The notes under the pieces: generated by a model
Database searches by the model: none
What the model was told of the DNA's origin: nothing
What the model saw: only the letters and a program-made list of their open reading frames with translations
Source of the DNA: Entomortierella parvispora
Taxonomy: Eukaryota; Mortierellomycota; Mortierellomycetes; Mortierellales; Mortierellaceae
DNA length: 64,000 nt
Assembly (NCBI GenBank): GCA_963573315.1
Contig: OY752150.1
Span: forward strand, 558,001 to 622,000
Direction: 5' to 3'
Made by a program: the position numbers and the translations under genes
Part shown: one piece after another, positions 33,579 through 43,576 of the stretch
Position numbering within the stretch: position 1 is the first letter of the stretch
Layout of the letters: every line of letters begins with the position of its first letter

Positions 33579-33592
33579 AACCGAGTGTCGGG
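33579..33592. repeat. Target-site duplication, left copy
   Basis: AACCGAGTGTCGGG, identical to 35539-35552. It abuts the poly(T) end of the LINE. Confidence 0.8.
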
Positions 33593-35538
33593 TTTTTTTT
33601 TTTTTTTTTTTTTTTTTTTGTTTTTATCTGGTTTATTTGGGTCAGTGTCCAAGAAATCCAGTGCCCCTACATCTTCAGGCGGCGCTACTACGATCAAATT
33701 TGAGTTACAACAAGCACTACGGGGGTGGTACTAAAAGATAAAAATACAGGTATAGAAGAAAATAAAAGAAGAAATGCTAGGTTTGGGGGGTCGTGGGGCC
33801 TGAGTTGGGGTCAGTTGCTGACTCACGGCTGCGTTCCTCCTGTACGCGTCGCCGATACTCGTTCTGGTTGACAATTTTGTTGACCGCAAGATCAATGGAC
33901 GTTGTCACCTGGGTGGCGTCGAAGGGTTGGTCCTCGAGGATGTGGAGAAAATGAAATATCCAGATCTGATGAAGGACGGTTGTTAGAAGTGCAATTGCAC
34001 TGATGTTGCTCGTGGGGAGGATCTGCTCATGTTCACCATACAGAAGAAGTTCGATGAACTCCCATGAGAAATCCATGTCTCCGACGTGAGTCGCTAGCGA
34101 GGAGCGCCAAACTTGGAGTTTCCGCGGGCATGTGAAAATCATGTGGCGGTCAGTCTCCTGCGCTGCTCCGCAGATTGCGCAGGATTCTTCGAAGGTCTCC
34201 TCCATGATGGAGTGTAGTCGTTTTCGAGAGGGGAGTTTGCTGATTAGAAGGCGCCACCATACCGTGCGAGTGGTGTGTGGGATGTCGGCCTTCCAGAAAA
34301 AGTCCCAAAACTGAGTTGTAAGGTTTTGTCCGGGTGTGTTGTCCAGGGGTGCTGCTTCCTCCTCTTCCTTGCTTTTTGTGAGCAGTCGTCGAAGGGCCCC
34401 AGTGGACATGTTGCCCAGGTTCATGTCTGATCCCGGTTGCGAGCCATAGGATTTGATCCGCTGGCTCAGAGACTCCGTGGTGTCGATCCAGGTGTTTTGG
34501 TCCAGGAGTTTCTCCAGGCTGTTGGACGCAGGGAAGAATCCTTGTCGGACGTTTCGTTCGAATCCAGGGTACGTGCGCGCCCCAGGGGGTCGTTCCCCTG
34601 AAGGAATGAATTCCAAATGTCCCTGCAAGTCATCGGAATCACTCATGACCAGGCGGAATGCTTGGTCCATCCTCCAAATGGGCAGCTGTGGTGGTCTCAC
34701 TGCCGGTCCGATCCAATCTGTCGTGAGAAGGCCCAAAACGGAATCAATAGGCGCGTCCTCACGGTTGACGGGGGTCGGCGGAGGGGCTGCCACTAGACTA
34801 AGAGTCCTTAGCCATTTTTTGAATGTCGTGGCGCCTCGGAAGAAATTGAAATTATCCAGATGATACTTTGGGTTCGCCAGAGCCGCAAATGGATATGCCG
34901 ACTTTGAGTATGTTTGAAGCAAAGCCTTCAAAATCGGCTGCGCGAAGGATGTCACCTTCGTTGACACAAGTCGTTGGATTGCTTTGAGCTGCATGGCCAG
35001 TGCTTGTTTTCCGACGTTGATCAATCCAATCCCTCCTTTTGTTTTGGCCTGACTGAGGAAGTCGAAGGATGGTGCTGGGAAGTTGGGGCAGACAAACTTG
35101 CGGACGACTCCTTGGACCTTGCTTATCCACGCCTTGGTCGGTGTATCTACACTCAGGACATGCCAGAGTTTAGAGAGGAGGATGGAAGTTGCAATAATAC
35201 CTCGTCCTTTGATCGAGAGCCCCCTGGTGGTGTGTAAACCCGACACTTGCTTGATCTTTTTTAAGAGACCGTCGTAAAAGTTGTCGCGCTGGGAGGCGTT
35301 GAGGGCAATAGGAAATCCTAGGTAGACGATGGCCGCTTCGGATGACACAGAGTGGATCTGGACTTTATCTTCCTTTAACAGGCTAAGAAGTTCGGCCTCC
35401 ATCCCTGGGCCAAGCGGAAAGGCCACTGTCTTTTTCAAGTTGAGACGGGCGTTGGAAGCACATCCATAGACCGTCATGATTCTCTTGAGTTCTGTCCATT
35501 CATTCGCCGTGCGTATGAAGTCTCCAAGATCATCCGCG
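33593..35538 (-). mobile_element. 5'-truncated LINE (non-LTR retrotransposon)
   Basis: On the minus strand the element starts inside the reverse-transcriptase catalytic motif, runs through an intact C-terminal coding region, has a 3' UTR of about 155 nt and ends in A27 (T run 33593-33619). Both sides carry the same 14-bp sequence. Truncation at the 5' end, a 3' poly(A) and a target-site duplication are the hallmarks of target-primed reverse transcription. The open frame (about 587 codons, no stops) suggests a recent insertion. Confidence 0.85.
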
Positions 35539-35540
35539 AA
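33777..35540 (-). pseudogene. LINE reverse transcriptase, C-terminal part
   Basis: About 587 residues without a stop. The frame begins at FADDLGDFI, the catalytic Asp-Asp motif; its first codon (TTC) overlaps the target-site duplication. The fingers and most of the palm are missing. Later segments are LNLKKTVAFPLG, YLGFPIALN and RGLSIKGRGIIATSILLSKL (thumb-like region). A C-terminal zinc finger CAIC, 8 residues, H, 4 residues, C follows FWKADIPHTTRTVWWRLL. This is the usual end of plant/fungal LINE polyproteins. It cannot encode an active transposase because the N-terminal endonuclease and most of the palm are lost. Confidence 0.85.
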
Positions 35541-35552
35541 CCGAGTGTCGGG
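35539..35552. repeat. Target-site duplication, right copy
   Basis: AACCGAGTGTCGGG, matching 33579-33592. Confidence 0.8.
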
Positions 35553-35558
35553 TCCCCG

Positions 35559-35588
<30 letters not shown>
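35559..35588 (+). repeat. A30 tract
   Basis: Thirty consecutive A after GTCCCCG; probably the tail of the older element into which the LINE inserted. Confidence 0.7.
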
Positions 35589-35590
<2 letters not shown>

Positions 35591-35599
35591 CGCGTAGCT

Positions 35600-35622
35600 G
35601 TCACGTGATATGATCACGTGAC
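35600..35622. repeat. Near-palindrome with two CACGTG boxes
   Basis: GTCACGTGAT, three bases, ATCACGTGAC: perfect 10-bp arms 55 bp upstream of the tRNA gene. CACGTG is the basic helix-loop-helix core site; a regulatory role is not shown. Confidence 0.55.
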
Positions 35623-35676
35623 ATTTAAGTTACTGAACCATAGAGGACTGAAGATTTGTAAGATCATGTGATCAAG

Positions 35677-35748
35677 GCTAACATAGTATAATGGTTAGTA
35701 TATCTCGTTGTGGCCGAGACGATCCTGGTTCGATTCCAGGTGTTAGCA
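35677..35748 (+). tRNA. tRNA-His (anticodon GTG)
   Basis: 72-nt cloverleaf without intron. Acceptor arms are GCTAACA and TGTTAGC, with discriminator A. The anticodon stem TCTCG/CGAGA (35703-35707, 35715-35719) holds the loop TTGTGGC, giving anticodon GTG at 35710-35712. The T arm is CCTGG/CCAGG with loop TTCGATT. The D arm contains AATGGTTAG, and the A and B boxes are intact. A T-rich terminator follows. The base at -1 is G, matching the G-1 that tRNA-His carries after processing. Confidence 0.95.
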
Positions 35749-35942
35749 CACATATTTTTATACTTTTGTCCGATCTGTCGATCTTGCCATGCCTGATCCC
35801 GTCGGCCGGGTCCCAATGTCTATTTTTGTTTGGGTAGGGCTTTTTTTTATTTCAGCAGCTATCACAATTGCTTGTTTTTGGAAGAGCCACAAAAGTATGT
35901 TACAAGTCGTTCAATTGACAGAGAGGAAGGAAAAGAGGATCT

Positions 35943-38780
35943 TTACTCGTGATAGATCCAAGAGCTGGCGTTGCTGGTGGTCCGGAGTCGACTGAGTTCT
36001 GCGTTGGCTCGATTACCTCCCCAGGATAGATCCTCGTGAGCCAAGAATTGGATGGTGGCTACACAAATCTTTTGCCATCGGCCTTGATCCATATCCAAGT
36101 TGCTGTTGCTGTTGTTGTTGGAGGAAGTCCTTGAGGTTGTCGTCTTTCCAGACTTGACAGAAGAAGATGGATCAATAGGCAATCGACGCCATTCACCTTC
36201 TCGCCAGACACCCTTGTTCCAAGGCCCACCCTGACGCAAGAGCGACATGATGGTCGGCGGAGTATCAAAGGACGCCCTTTCCTCCACCAAGAAAAGACCG
36301 CAGGCCATATGACAAAGGGCCAAGAGCTCTTGTTTCATGAGCGTATCCTGTCGCAGACCCTCCTCAATCCTCAATCGCTGCTGCATCAGAGCCTCCGTTT
36401 CAACTTGTCGCTTCTTTTCGTCTTTGTTGGACAAATCCAAGGAGGAAGAAACCCGGGCGTAATTGGGGGGATGGACGGATCCGGAACAGAAACGCAATCG
36501 ATCCTTGGGTCCCGTGTATTCAACCACGCGTCGCGTCAAGAGTCCATTCTGGTTTGAAAAGGAAAAAGAAGAAGGGCGAAGACCTGTCGTGGCCGACCAG
36601 ATGGCTCGATGGGTGGCGGCTTGGACTTTTTGTATCACTCTTCGGAAATGGACTCGGATCGGGTAAGGAACCATGTGGAAGGACGCGTACTCTGATGAGA
36701 AGACCAGCGAGTGTGCGTGACAACACATTGGGTAAGACTCTTGACAAGCCTCACTCATCACCTCGTCACTAGCACGACAATGATGGTAGAATCGAGGCGT
36801 GGATCTTGGAGGGTCCTGACAGCACACTGGTGAGGACAAGGAGGCGGAAACCGAGGAGGACGCTTCTTTCTTGCTCTTTCGCTTGAAAGAGGATGAAGAA
36901 ACTGGAGAGGCGTCTGGAAGATGACGATCTTGGATCTTGTTATACAGGGCAATGAGATCCGAGAGACAACGATGCCAGAGCAACATTTGAAAATTCTGAA
37001 GCTTCTGAGGTGGATAGATCACTTTGGAGCTTGCACGGCCGATCAGGGCCTGTTCCTGTGCCGTCAGTTCCAGTCCATCGTCGTCGAACAGGACAGGGGA
37101 GTACATGGTCAAGTAGGGACCTGTGCGAACTACACACCGATCCTGAAAGGTCGCGTGAAAGTCTGGATTGAACGGGTCCTTGCTTTCAAAGGCCTTCATA
37201 AAGTTCTCATCGATGCTCGCAGAGACATAGCGCGCACAGTTGATGACAGCCCTGCGGTGATTTAAATGAACAATGTTTGGATCAAACAGGAGGTCGACCA
37301 TGGCCAGGAGACGATCCTCTGGAAGAGATCCAGGGGGTGGGCCTCTGATTTTTCCCTGTGCTTTCAATCCCCTTCCACTTGCTCCTCCTCCTCCTCCTGC
37401 AAAAAATGAAAGAGTTGGTGCAGTCCCGGATGGCGACGACGCAGTGAACCAGTGGGTAGGATCGCTACTAATTACTCCTTGGTTCTCTGTGATCGTGTTT
37501 GTCGTGTTCCCGGTTTCATGCTGATTGGTCTCTTCTTCCTGACCTTCCCCTTCTTGCGCGGGGGCATCATCATGCATCAGGGGTGATGTTTGTGTTGCTG
37601 CATTTGTTGTTGACGCTGGTGTTACGTCGTCAGTGTGGTTGTCAAATGCAACAATGCTGCCGCCCGTGCCTTCAGAATGATCACTGCCACCACCATAATG
37701 AGTGTTGCTCCCGCCATTGTGATCATTGTTTCCAGACGCTGAAGTTACCGTCGACTCTTTGACGCCTGGTTGACGCACGGCCTCGTGTCTGGGCTCATAC
37801 GCCGTTCCCTCCATGATCGAGGCGACCAAGAATCGAGCCTGGGCCAGCCAGTACGAGCTCCGAGTGTGAATCTGACCCTGATCCTGATTCGCCATCCTCG
37901 ACAGCTGTGCAATCTTGGCCGAACACGACGTGGCCGTCATCCGATCGTAAAAAGTTTGTCCCCGCCGCATGTTGGGCTCTGACAACGCGTCCGAATGTTC
38001 CTGATGCAAGATCCGGACCGCCCCATATTTGAACTTTTGGAGCTTAGACATGTATCCCAGGGTCTGCGCTTGCATTGTCCGAGAGACCTGACAGAGTCGC
38101 CAAAGATCTGCGGGCTGGAGGAATTGAAGTAGGTAGAGAAAAATTTCCGAGGGGAGGTCCAAAGGGGAAAAGCAGGAGGCGTGATAGGGCACTTTGGATT
38201 TCGAGAGGAAAGAGGCATTGCGGGATGAGGATGGGCTTGGTGCGATCGGTATTTTGGATTTGGGGAAAAGAGGACGGGAAGGGCTCGCGGTGGTCATGGT
38301 TGTTGTGGCTGCAGAGGGAGACACCAAGGATGTGGTCGAAGACGAAGGTGTTGACAAGGCTGCAGCTGTGGTCTTGTACTTGAGAGAGTCGATCGCAAAG
38401 GTCTGGCCCTTGAGCTTTGATTGACGTTTGTTCACCTCCAGCGTCGCTTTGAGGACTTTGCAATGATGATGGGTATAGTCCATGGTGTCTAATGGGGTAC
38501 CAATGAAGTTGGGTCTCTGTAGGTCGCGGATTCCAGTACTCTCAAAGTCCCAGTCGTTCTCGTTGTTGCAGTTGTTGTTGTTGTAGCTATGGCTGTTGTT
38601 GCAATGGCGAGCTGTGTCTGTCGTGGAATTGAAGGAGGAAGTAGAGGCAGAGGAAGAAGAGGAAGGAGAAGGATGCTGGGGAAGACTATGACAAAAATCA
38701 GAATGGAAGGAAGAGGGGAGATATGTGTCAAGGAGAAGGTGACGATGAAAAGTCTTGCGAACTTGGCTCAAGGACATCAT
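35943..38780 (-). CDS. F-box protein
   Basis: 945 aa, single exon, starting MMSLSQVRKTFHRHLL. The F-box at about residues 205-245 reads LDLPSEIFLYLLQFLQPADLWRL-type sequence followed by CQVSRTMQ. It would bind Skp1 and bring a substrate to an SCF ubiquitin ligase. The cullin gene at the left end is a potential partner family, but linkage means nothing by itself. The rest is long, with Ser/Thr- and Asn/His-rich low-complexity parts and no repeat type (LRR, WD40) that I can see. The substrate is unknown. Confidence 0.8.
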   Translation of the reverse strand: MMSLSQVRKTFHRHLLLDTYLPSSFHSDFCHSLPQHPSPSSSSSASTSSFNSTTDTARHCNNSHSYNNNNCNNENDWDFESTGIRDLQRPNFIGTPLDTMDYTHHHCKVLKATLEVNKRQSKLKGQTFAIDSLKYKTTAAALSTPSSSTTSLVSPSAATTTMTTASPSRPLFPKSKIPIAPSPSSSRNASFLSKSKVPYHASCFSPLDLPSEIFLYLLQFLQPADLWRLCQVSRTMQAQTLGYMSKLQKFKYGAVRILHQEHSDALSEPNMRRGQTFYDRMTATSCSAKIAQLSRMANQDQGQIHTRSSYWLAQARFLVASIMEGTAYEPRHEAVRQPGVKESTVTSASGNNDHNGGSNTHYGGGSDHSEGTGGSIVAFDNHTDDVTPASTTNAATQTSPLMHDDAPAQEGEGQEEETNQHETGNTTNTITENQGVISSDPTHWFTASSPSGTAPTLSFFAGGGGGASGRGLKAQGKIRGPPPGSLPEDRLLAMVDLLFDPNIVHLNHRRAVINCARYVSASIDENFMKAFESKDPFNPDFHATFQDRCVVRTGPYLTMYSPVLFDDDGLELTAQEQALIGRASSKVIYPPQKLQNFQMLLWHRCLSDLIALYNKIQDRHLPDASPVSSSSFKRKSKKEASSSVSASLSSPVCCQDPPRSTPRFYHHCRASDEVMSEACQESYPMCCHAHSLVFSSEYASFHMVPYPIRVHFRRVIQKVQAATHRAIWSATTGLRPSSFSFSNQNGLLTRRVVEYTGPKDRLRFCSGSVHPPNYARVSSSLDLSNKDEKKRQVETEALMQQRLRIEEGLRQDTLMKQELLALCHMACGLFLVEERASFDTPPTIMSLLRQGGPWNKGVWREGEWRRLPIDPSSSVKSGKTTTSRTSSNNNSNSNLDMDQGRWQKICVATIQFLAHEDLSWGGNRANAELSRLRTTSNASSWIYHE

Positions 38781-40715
38781 GGCAACACGGTTGACAGAAG
38801 GGATTATGCAAGAAAGTTAAGAGTTGAAAGAATCCTCCGACCAACAGAAAAGAAGTCTTGCGCTTTTTCGAAACGGGACGTGTAACAATTGCCAAAGGGG
38901 GAAACAAAAAAAACAAGGATCGGGTATTATTGCTCAAACGAGAAGAGACGAGGAATTCGATTGGCGAGGAACAGGGCGTGTGCAATTCTTGTGTTTTAGA
39001 AGGCCAGATGAGCGAAACGAGGGTGAAGGTGAGAAGGGAATGGTTACAGGAAGTTCAAGGTGCTTGATCAAAGAGGAAGGAGAGGCAAAAGCGTAGAAAA
39101 GATCTTTGCAAGTGATTTTATTTATCCCACTCGTGTTCAAGGAAGAATGTGCCAAGGTGCTCTTCTGATTAATGCAATGGACTCTAAGAAAAGGGAACAC
39201 GGAAGGACGTGCGAGGGAGTCATTCGGGAAAGTTGGAAAAGGGGGAGTGAAGGCTGGCGCAGGAGGACAGGAGTAGGGGGGACAAAGAAGGCAAGGGGCG
39301 GAAGGACGAAAGTATTTATTTGTTCTTTCCGTCCAAGATCATCGGCTGCAGGTGTCTTTGACTGCCTGACTGCCTACCTGAACAATAAGGGGACCAACAT
39401 GGAAACAACTGACCTATTTCCGTGAAAGGGGTGCACTTTTCCCAGCGGAGGTGCTTCAACAACCCCATTTGACAATCGTCAACTGTAATGGGCAATTGGA
39501 GTTTGGAAGAAAGACCATGACTGGCCACCCCTTGAGACGACCCTTTTCGATCCAGTCCCAACAAGGTGGTTGCGGGAGAAAGAGAAGCAAAAGGAGGGAA
39601 GGGAGGACATATTGGTGTGGGTGGCAAGTGCCGGAGCAGAAAAAGCGAAGCTGCACTTTAGCAAGAAGAGGACAACAAAGGCAGGTCCAGAACGCGTCAC
39701 GAGAATGTGCGCGAGAGAGAATAGGGCGATGAGGGCGCGTGTGCCAACACGGTGTTGTTTGTCTGTCTGTCTGTCTGTCTGTCGGTGTTGTTGTGTTTGT
39801 GCTCCACTGAGATCGACTGGTGACCCGTTCGAGGAGTCTCCAGATGCAAGTTGGTGCCATGGCTGGGTGGAGAGTGGACGATGACGCCACACCAACATTT
39901 TGCCTTACATAACGCAATCCCACGGCACAGCTGTCTGCCGGGACAGCGGACCTGCGGAGGATGCGGGACCGGGACGAGACAGAGCACTTTGAGAGTTGAG
40001 AAAAAAATCTTGTGGTTGAGGGTCAATTGCCGCCCCAAAATGGAAAGACGAAGCTGCGAGGAGAATGGATCCAAGAGCAATAATGATGAAACGCAGTCAG
40101 AGGAAGGCTGGCCTTCGCACTAAGCTCTTCTTGGGAGCCTTCTGGGAGAACTGGTTGTTGTGCACCAGGATCAGGACTCTGTCCTGTGCCATGTGTCGCC
40201 AGTCGAGTGCTGTACAAGATGCAATGGCAATCGTGCTATTCCTCGGTCAGCCTGTTTGCACAAAGACACAGCGCGCATGCAGGCCGAGAGAGCAAAAAGA
40301 GGAGGGGAGGAAAGAGAGGGAGGCAAGAGCAATGACGAGGGAGGAGGGAGGCAAGAAACCAACGGCACAAAACTCGTTTTTCTTTCCTTCGGTTGCGTGC
40401 GCAGACCCCACGCGAACCATGAGGAAAAAAAAAAAAAAGAAAAAAAGAAATTCGATCGCACTGCGGGAAAAGCATATCCCGGGCAAAGGAAAAGGGAAAA
40501 ACCAATTTTTTTTTCTTTCTTTCTGTTCTTCCTGCCTGAAGGACATCCATCATCACTTTGCTCTGCCCCTTCCATCCTTGCCCTCTTTCCTCTTGCTCTT
40601 TCACTACACTGCACTCCACTCCACTCCATTCCTCTTTGCGTCCTCATCCGCCCTTGCTGCACTCTCGACACCCCTCTTCCCCTTCCCCATTTATCTCGCT
40701 CTCGCTACCCTCACA
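38781..40715. promoter_or_regulatory. Intergenic region between divergent F-box and KEI1 genes
   Basis: No gene recognised in 1.9 kb. It contains a (GTCT)6 microsatellite at about 39760-39783, A-rich runs near 40426-40447 and a T9 run near 40505. C/T-rich sequence at 40520-40710 precedes the KEI1 start and probably is its core promoter and leader. Confidence 0.45.
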
Positions 40716-41959
40716 ATGATTCGTCTCCGCAAATGCCTTGGAATCATGGAGCTGAAGACAGGCAAGTTTTTTTTCAGACCTTGGTCAACCTTGCGCTTGC
40801 TTCCGAACGACTCAACAACCGGCTTTCTCTGGAGAGTGAAAAAAACGCTGTGGACTGACAGTTTTGCCTTTTTTCATACAATGTTAATGTTCGCTACTAT
40901 TATGGCCTGAAACCTCACTTTTAACGGGATCATTGAACATGCGACCACCTTTGTGCACCTTGGCATGCATTCAAGCAGGAGTGACAATAATCACCATTTT
41001 TGCTATTGTAAGCCGAATGATTTGAAGACAGACGAGCCAATGGAGAAGAGACCATGGTTGCGATCAACCCGCAATTACTGCTCAACAAATCGCTAACGAA
41101 CACTTTTTTTTTTTTTTTTTTTTTTGCCCATCTGACCCTACCAGTTGAACAAAGTCTCAGGATTCTTTGGAATATTCGCAAGTGGTGGAGCAGCCAAGAT
41201 CCTCATGTACCTGTACTCTGTCTTTGCCATGTTTGCTTTCTCCTGGGGACTCTACGGTGTCTTGATTGTAAGTCTTTTTTGTCTTTTTTTTCTCCTTTCC
41301 TCCCCGCTCTGCAACCATGGAAGGGAAGGAGCCTCAATTGATCAAGTTTGGCTGGTTTCAAAAATCTCTCGGCTAATATCATCCTTCTTTGTCCTGCTCG
41401 CTATCCTGTTCTCTCCGTCAATTGGACATTTTAACAGGACAATACACGGATTGTTGGACGCTATGCTATCGCGTATGTCGTGGACTTGATCATTAACGCA
41501 GTCCAGACGATTGCTTTGGCAGTGACCTGGTTCATGTCAAGGAACCACCTCTTGGGTGAACCCCAGCCAGACCAGGAAGGCGATTCGACCCCAATCAGTG
41601 ATGAAGTTCGACAGGGTTTTGAGTTTGAAGGAGGAATCTCGATCCTTATTCTCCTCAGTTTGTGGTGCCTGCACGTATGTACACCCTGCCTGCTGGTTAT
41701 TAGCAATAGACCATGCTGGCCAATGATCATGTCTCTAACGGCGCATTGACCCTATCCCCTCAAATAGCTCTACTTTGCACTTGTGGTCTGGTCTTATTCT
41801 TACTCGCTGATCCATCGCTACGACCTTCCTACCAACATGGTCGGTGGCGCCTTGAACTCGGGGTCAGATTCAACACCAATGATGTTCCTTCCCAGAGTCG
41901 GTCAAGATCGTGGAAAGCATACTGTGCTCCGCAACGAGGACGACGACGAATTCATCTAG
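40716..41959 (+). CDS. KEI1: Inositol phosphorylceramide synthase regulatory subunit Kei1
   Basis: Small Golgi membrane protein that works with the catalytic subunit Aur1 to make inositol phosphorylceramide. Exons are 40716-40761, 40981-41009, 41145-41267, 41438-41674 and 41768-41959; all phases close, giving 208 aa. The family pattern is clear after joining: LGIMELKTGVTIITIF, then LNKVSGFFGIFASGG, a YLYSVFAM helix, YAIAYVVDLIINAVQTIALA and LYFALVVWSYSYSLIH. Four hydrophobic segments match Kei1. Exon 2 is only 29 nt and is needed to complete the first helix. Intron 1 starts with GC (GCAAGT), so it is a GC-AG intron. Intron 2 contains a T22-type run before its AG. The C-terminus is acidic (NEDDDEFI). 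Confidence 0.85.
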
Positions 41960-43576
41960 AGGATGTCAGTTTGATCTGATCTTTTTTATTGCCTTGTTTT
42001 TTTCCCTCTTCCTCTCTGGAGCTTCCATGGATCTGCATTATTCCCTCCGCATGTAACATTACCTTCGCTAATACCTATTTCTGGCCCTTCCACATCCCAG
42101 AAAATATCAAAATATTCAATATTTAACAACATGAATAAAGGGTGTAAAACCCTCTATGAAAAAACAACTGGATACATGACGGAGAGTCGTTGTGGAGATG
42201 TGCTTCGCCCATGGACAGGGATTCTTGATCCATGGAAATGGCCCCTTGTTTTTCCGATCCCTGCTTCTGTATCAGTATCGAGACAAGAGCATTCAATATC
42301 ATTCATGCTCCCTGCTCGCTTGTATCAAAAGATAGAGGGTAGATATGAAGAAAGAGAAAAGGGGTAGGTGCAGCTGCTCAAAAGAAAAGGTATCAATCTA
42401 CCCTTCTTTGCCTTTATCCATCGGTCGGATTGAAATATTGGTTTTGTCATGAACTGGAAACCAGTCCTTCCTTTTCCCCTTGCACAAGCCATAGGCAAAA
42501 ACAAAAAAAGTTGGACTGTTGTTTGTTTGGACAGCCTCACGCATGGCCGTCAAGGTAACTCAATGTTTGGGGCACAAAGTTCAAATAAATAGGGAAGCAC
42601 AGGATTTCGATAGGATAGGTTGGTTCCTGAAATTGTCAACGGTCGGCCGCAACACAATCCACAGAATCTAAAAAAAAAAAGCGCTCAGCGAGTCCCTGCG
42701 AGGCCCTGCGAGGGTCCATTTTTCCTGCCACCTTTCTCCATGAGAGAGAATACAAAGACCATTAGCAGGGAGGGCAAATCGATCCAACGTCTTTCAAACG
42801 ATAGGAAGTGAGATGAGAATGGGGCCGAGCAATTGATCTACGGTGCGGGGAGCAAGGGCAAAAAAAAAAAAAGAAAAAAAAGAATTGGTGAAAGAGGAAT
42901 GGACGAGTTTCACGTCTTTGCAGGGACCGAGCACATCCTAAGCTATGAAGTCCAATTGGGCAGTTTCTCTCACCGTTGCTGACATTTAATTTGACATTCA
43001 ATTTATGGTGGGAACAAAAAGCCCCGGTCGGTACCTTTCCCTGCGAACCGGCTCGTTGCAACAACGGTTACACTCGACGGTGTCAAGATAAGAAATTTGT
43101 CTCTGCAAGGGACAAGCGTATGAACAGGCAAGCAACAGTCCAATCTTCTCTTGACCATTGCCCCTGCTGATGTCTGTTCTCAAAGATCAACGAGATTGTG
43201 CAGAAAGAGACGGACCCAGCAGATCCCTCCCTCAATGTACAGTACTGTAGATCTCTCGTCGGTTCAGGAGGCAGGGGTCCTTCGGCGTCGACTGCCATGC
43301 GACTGGTTTTTTTTCTAACTCAGCTTTGGTGACGATCCAAACCTCTCTTGGCAAAAGTGGGAGTAGGGGTGCTCTTTCTTTCTTTTCTTTTTTTTTTTTT
43401 TTTTTTTTTTGTGCATCCTTCCCGCCCCTTCGCCCTTTCTTAATTCCTCATCCTTAAATCCTTATATCCTCACATCCTCCTTCCCGGTCTTTCACAGGCC
43501 TCACCTCTCCAACTTCTTCTCAACCTTTCTACCCTCGTCTGCTAAAAAAGGAAAAAGCCACACCCCTTACAGGAAA
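41960..43576. promoter_or_regulatory. Intergenic: KEI1 3' end and glycosyltransferase promoter
   Basis: No gene recognised. There are poly(A)/poly(T) runs near 42670, 42860 and 43388-43410; the T/C-rich stretch 43376-43530 before the next ATG is a likely core promoter. Short frames are not protein-like. Confidence 0.45.

Noticed and set aside
38824-39096. Plus-strand open frames upstream of the F-box gene
   Set aside because: Charged low-complexity translations of the purine-rich 5' flank; no domain or start context.
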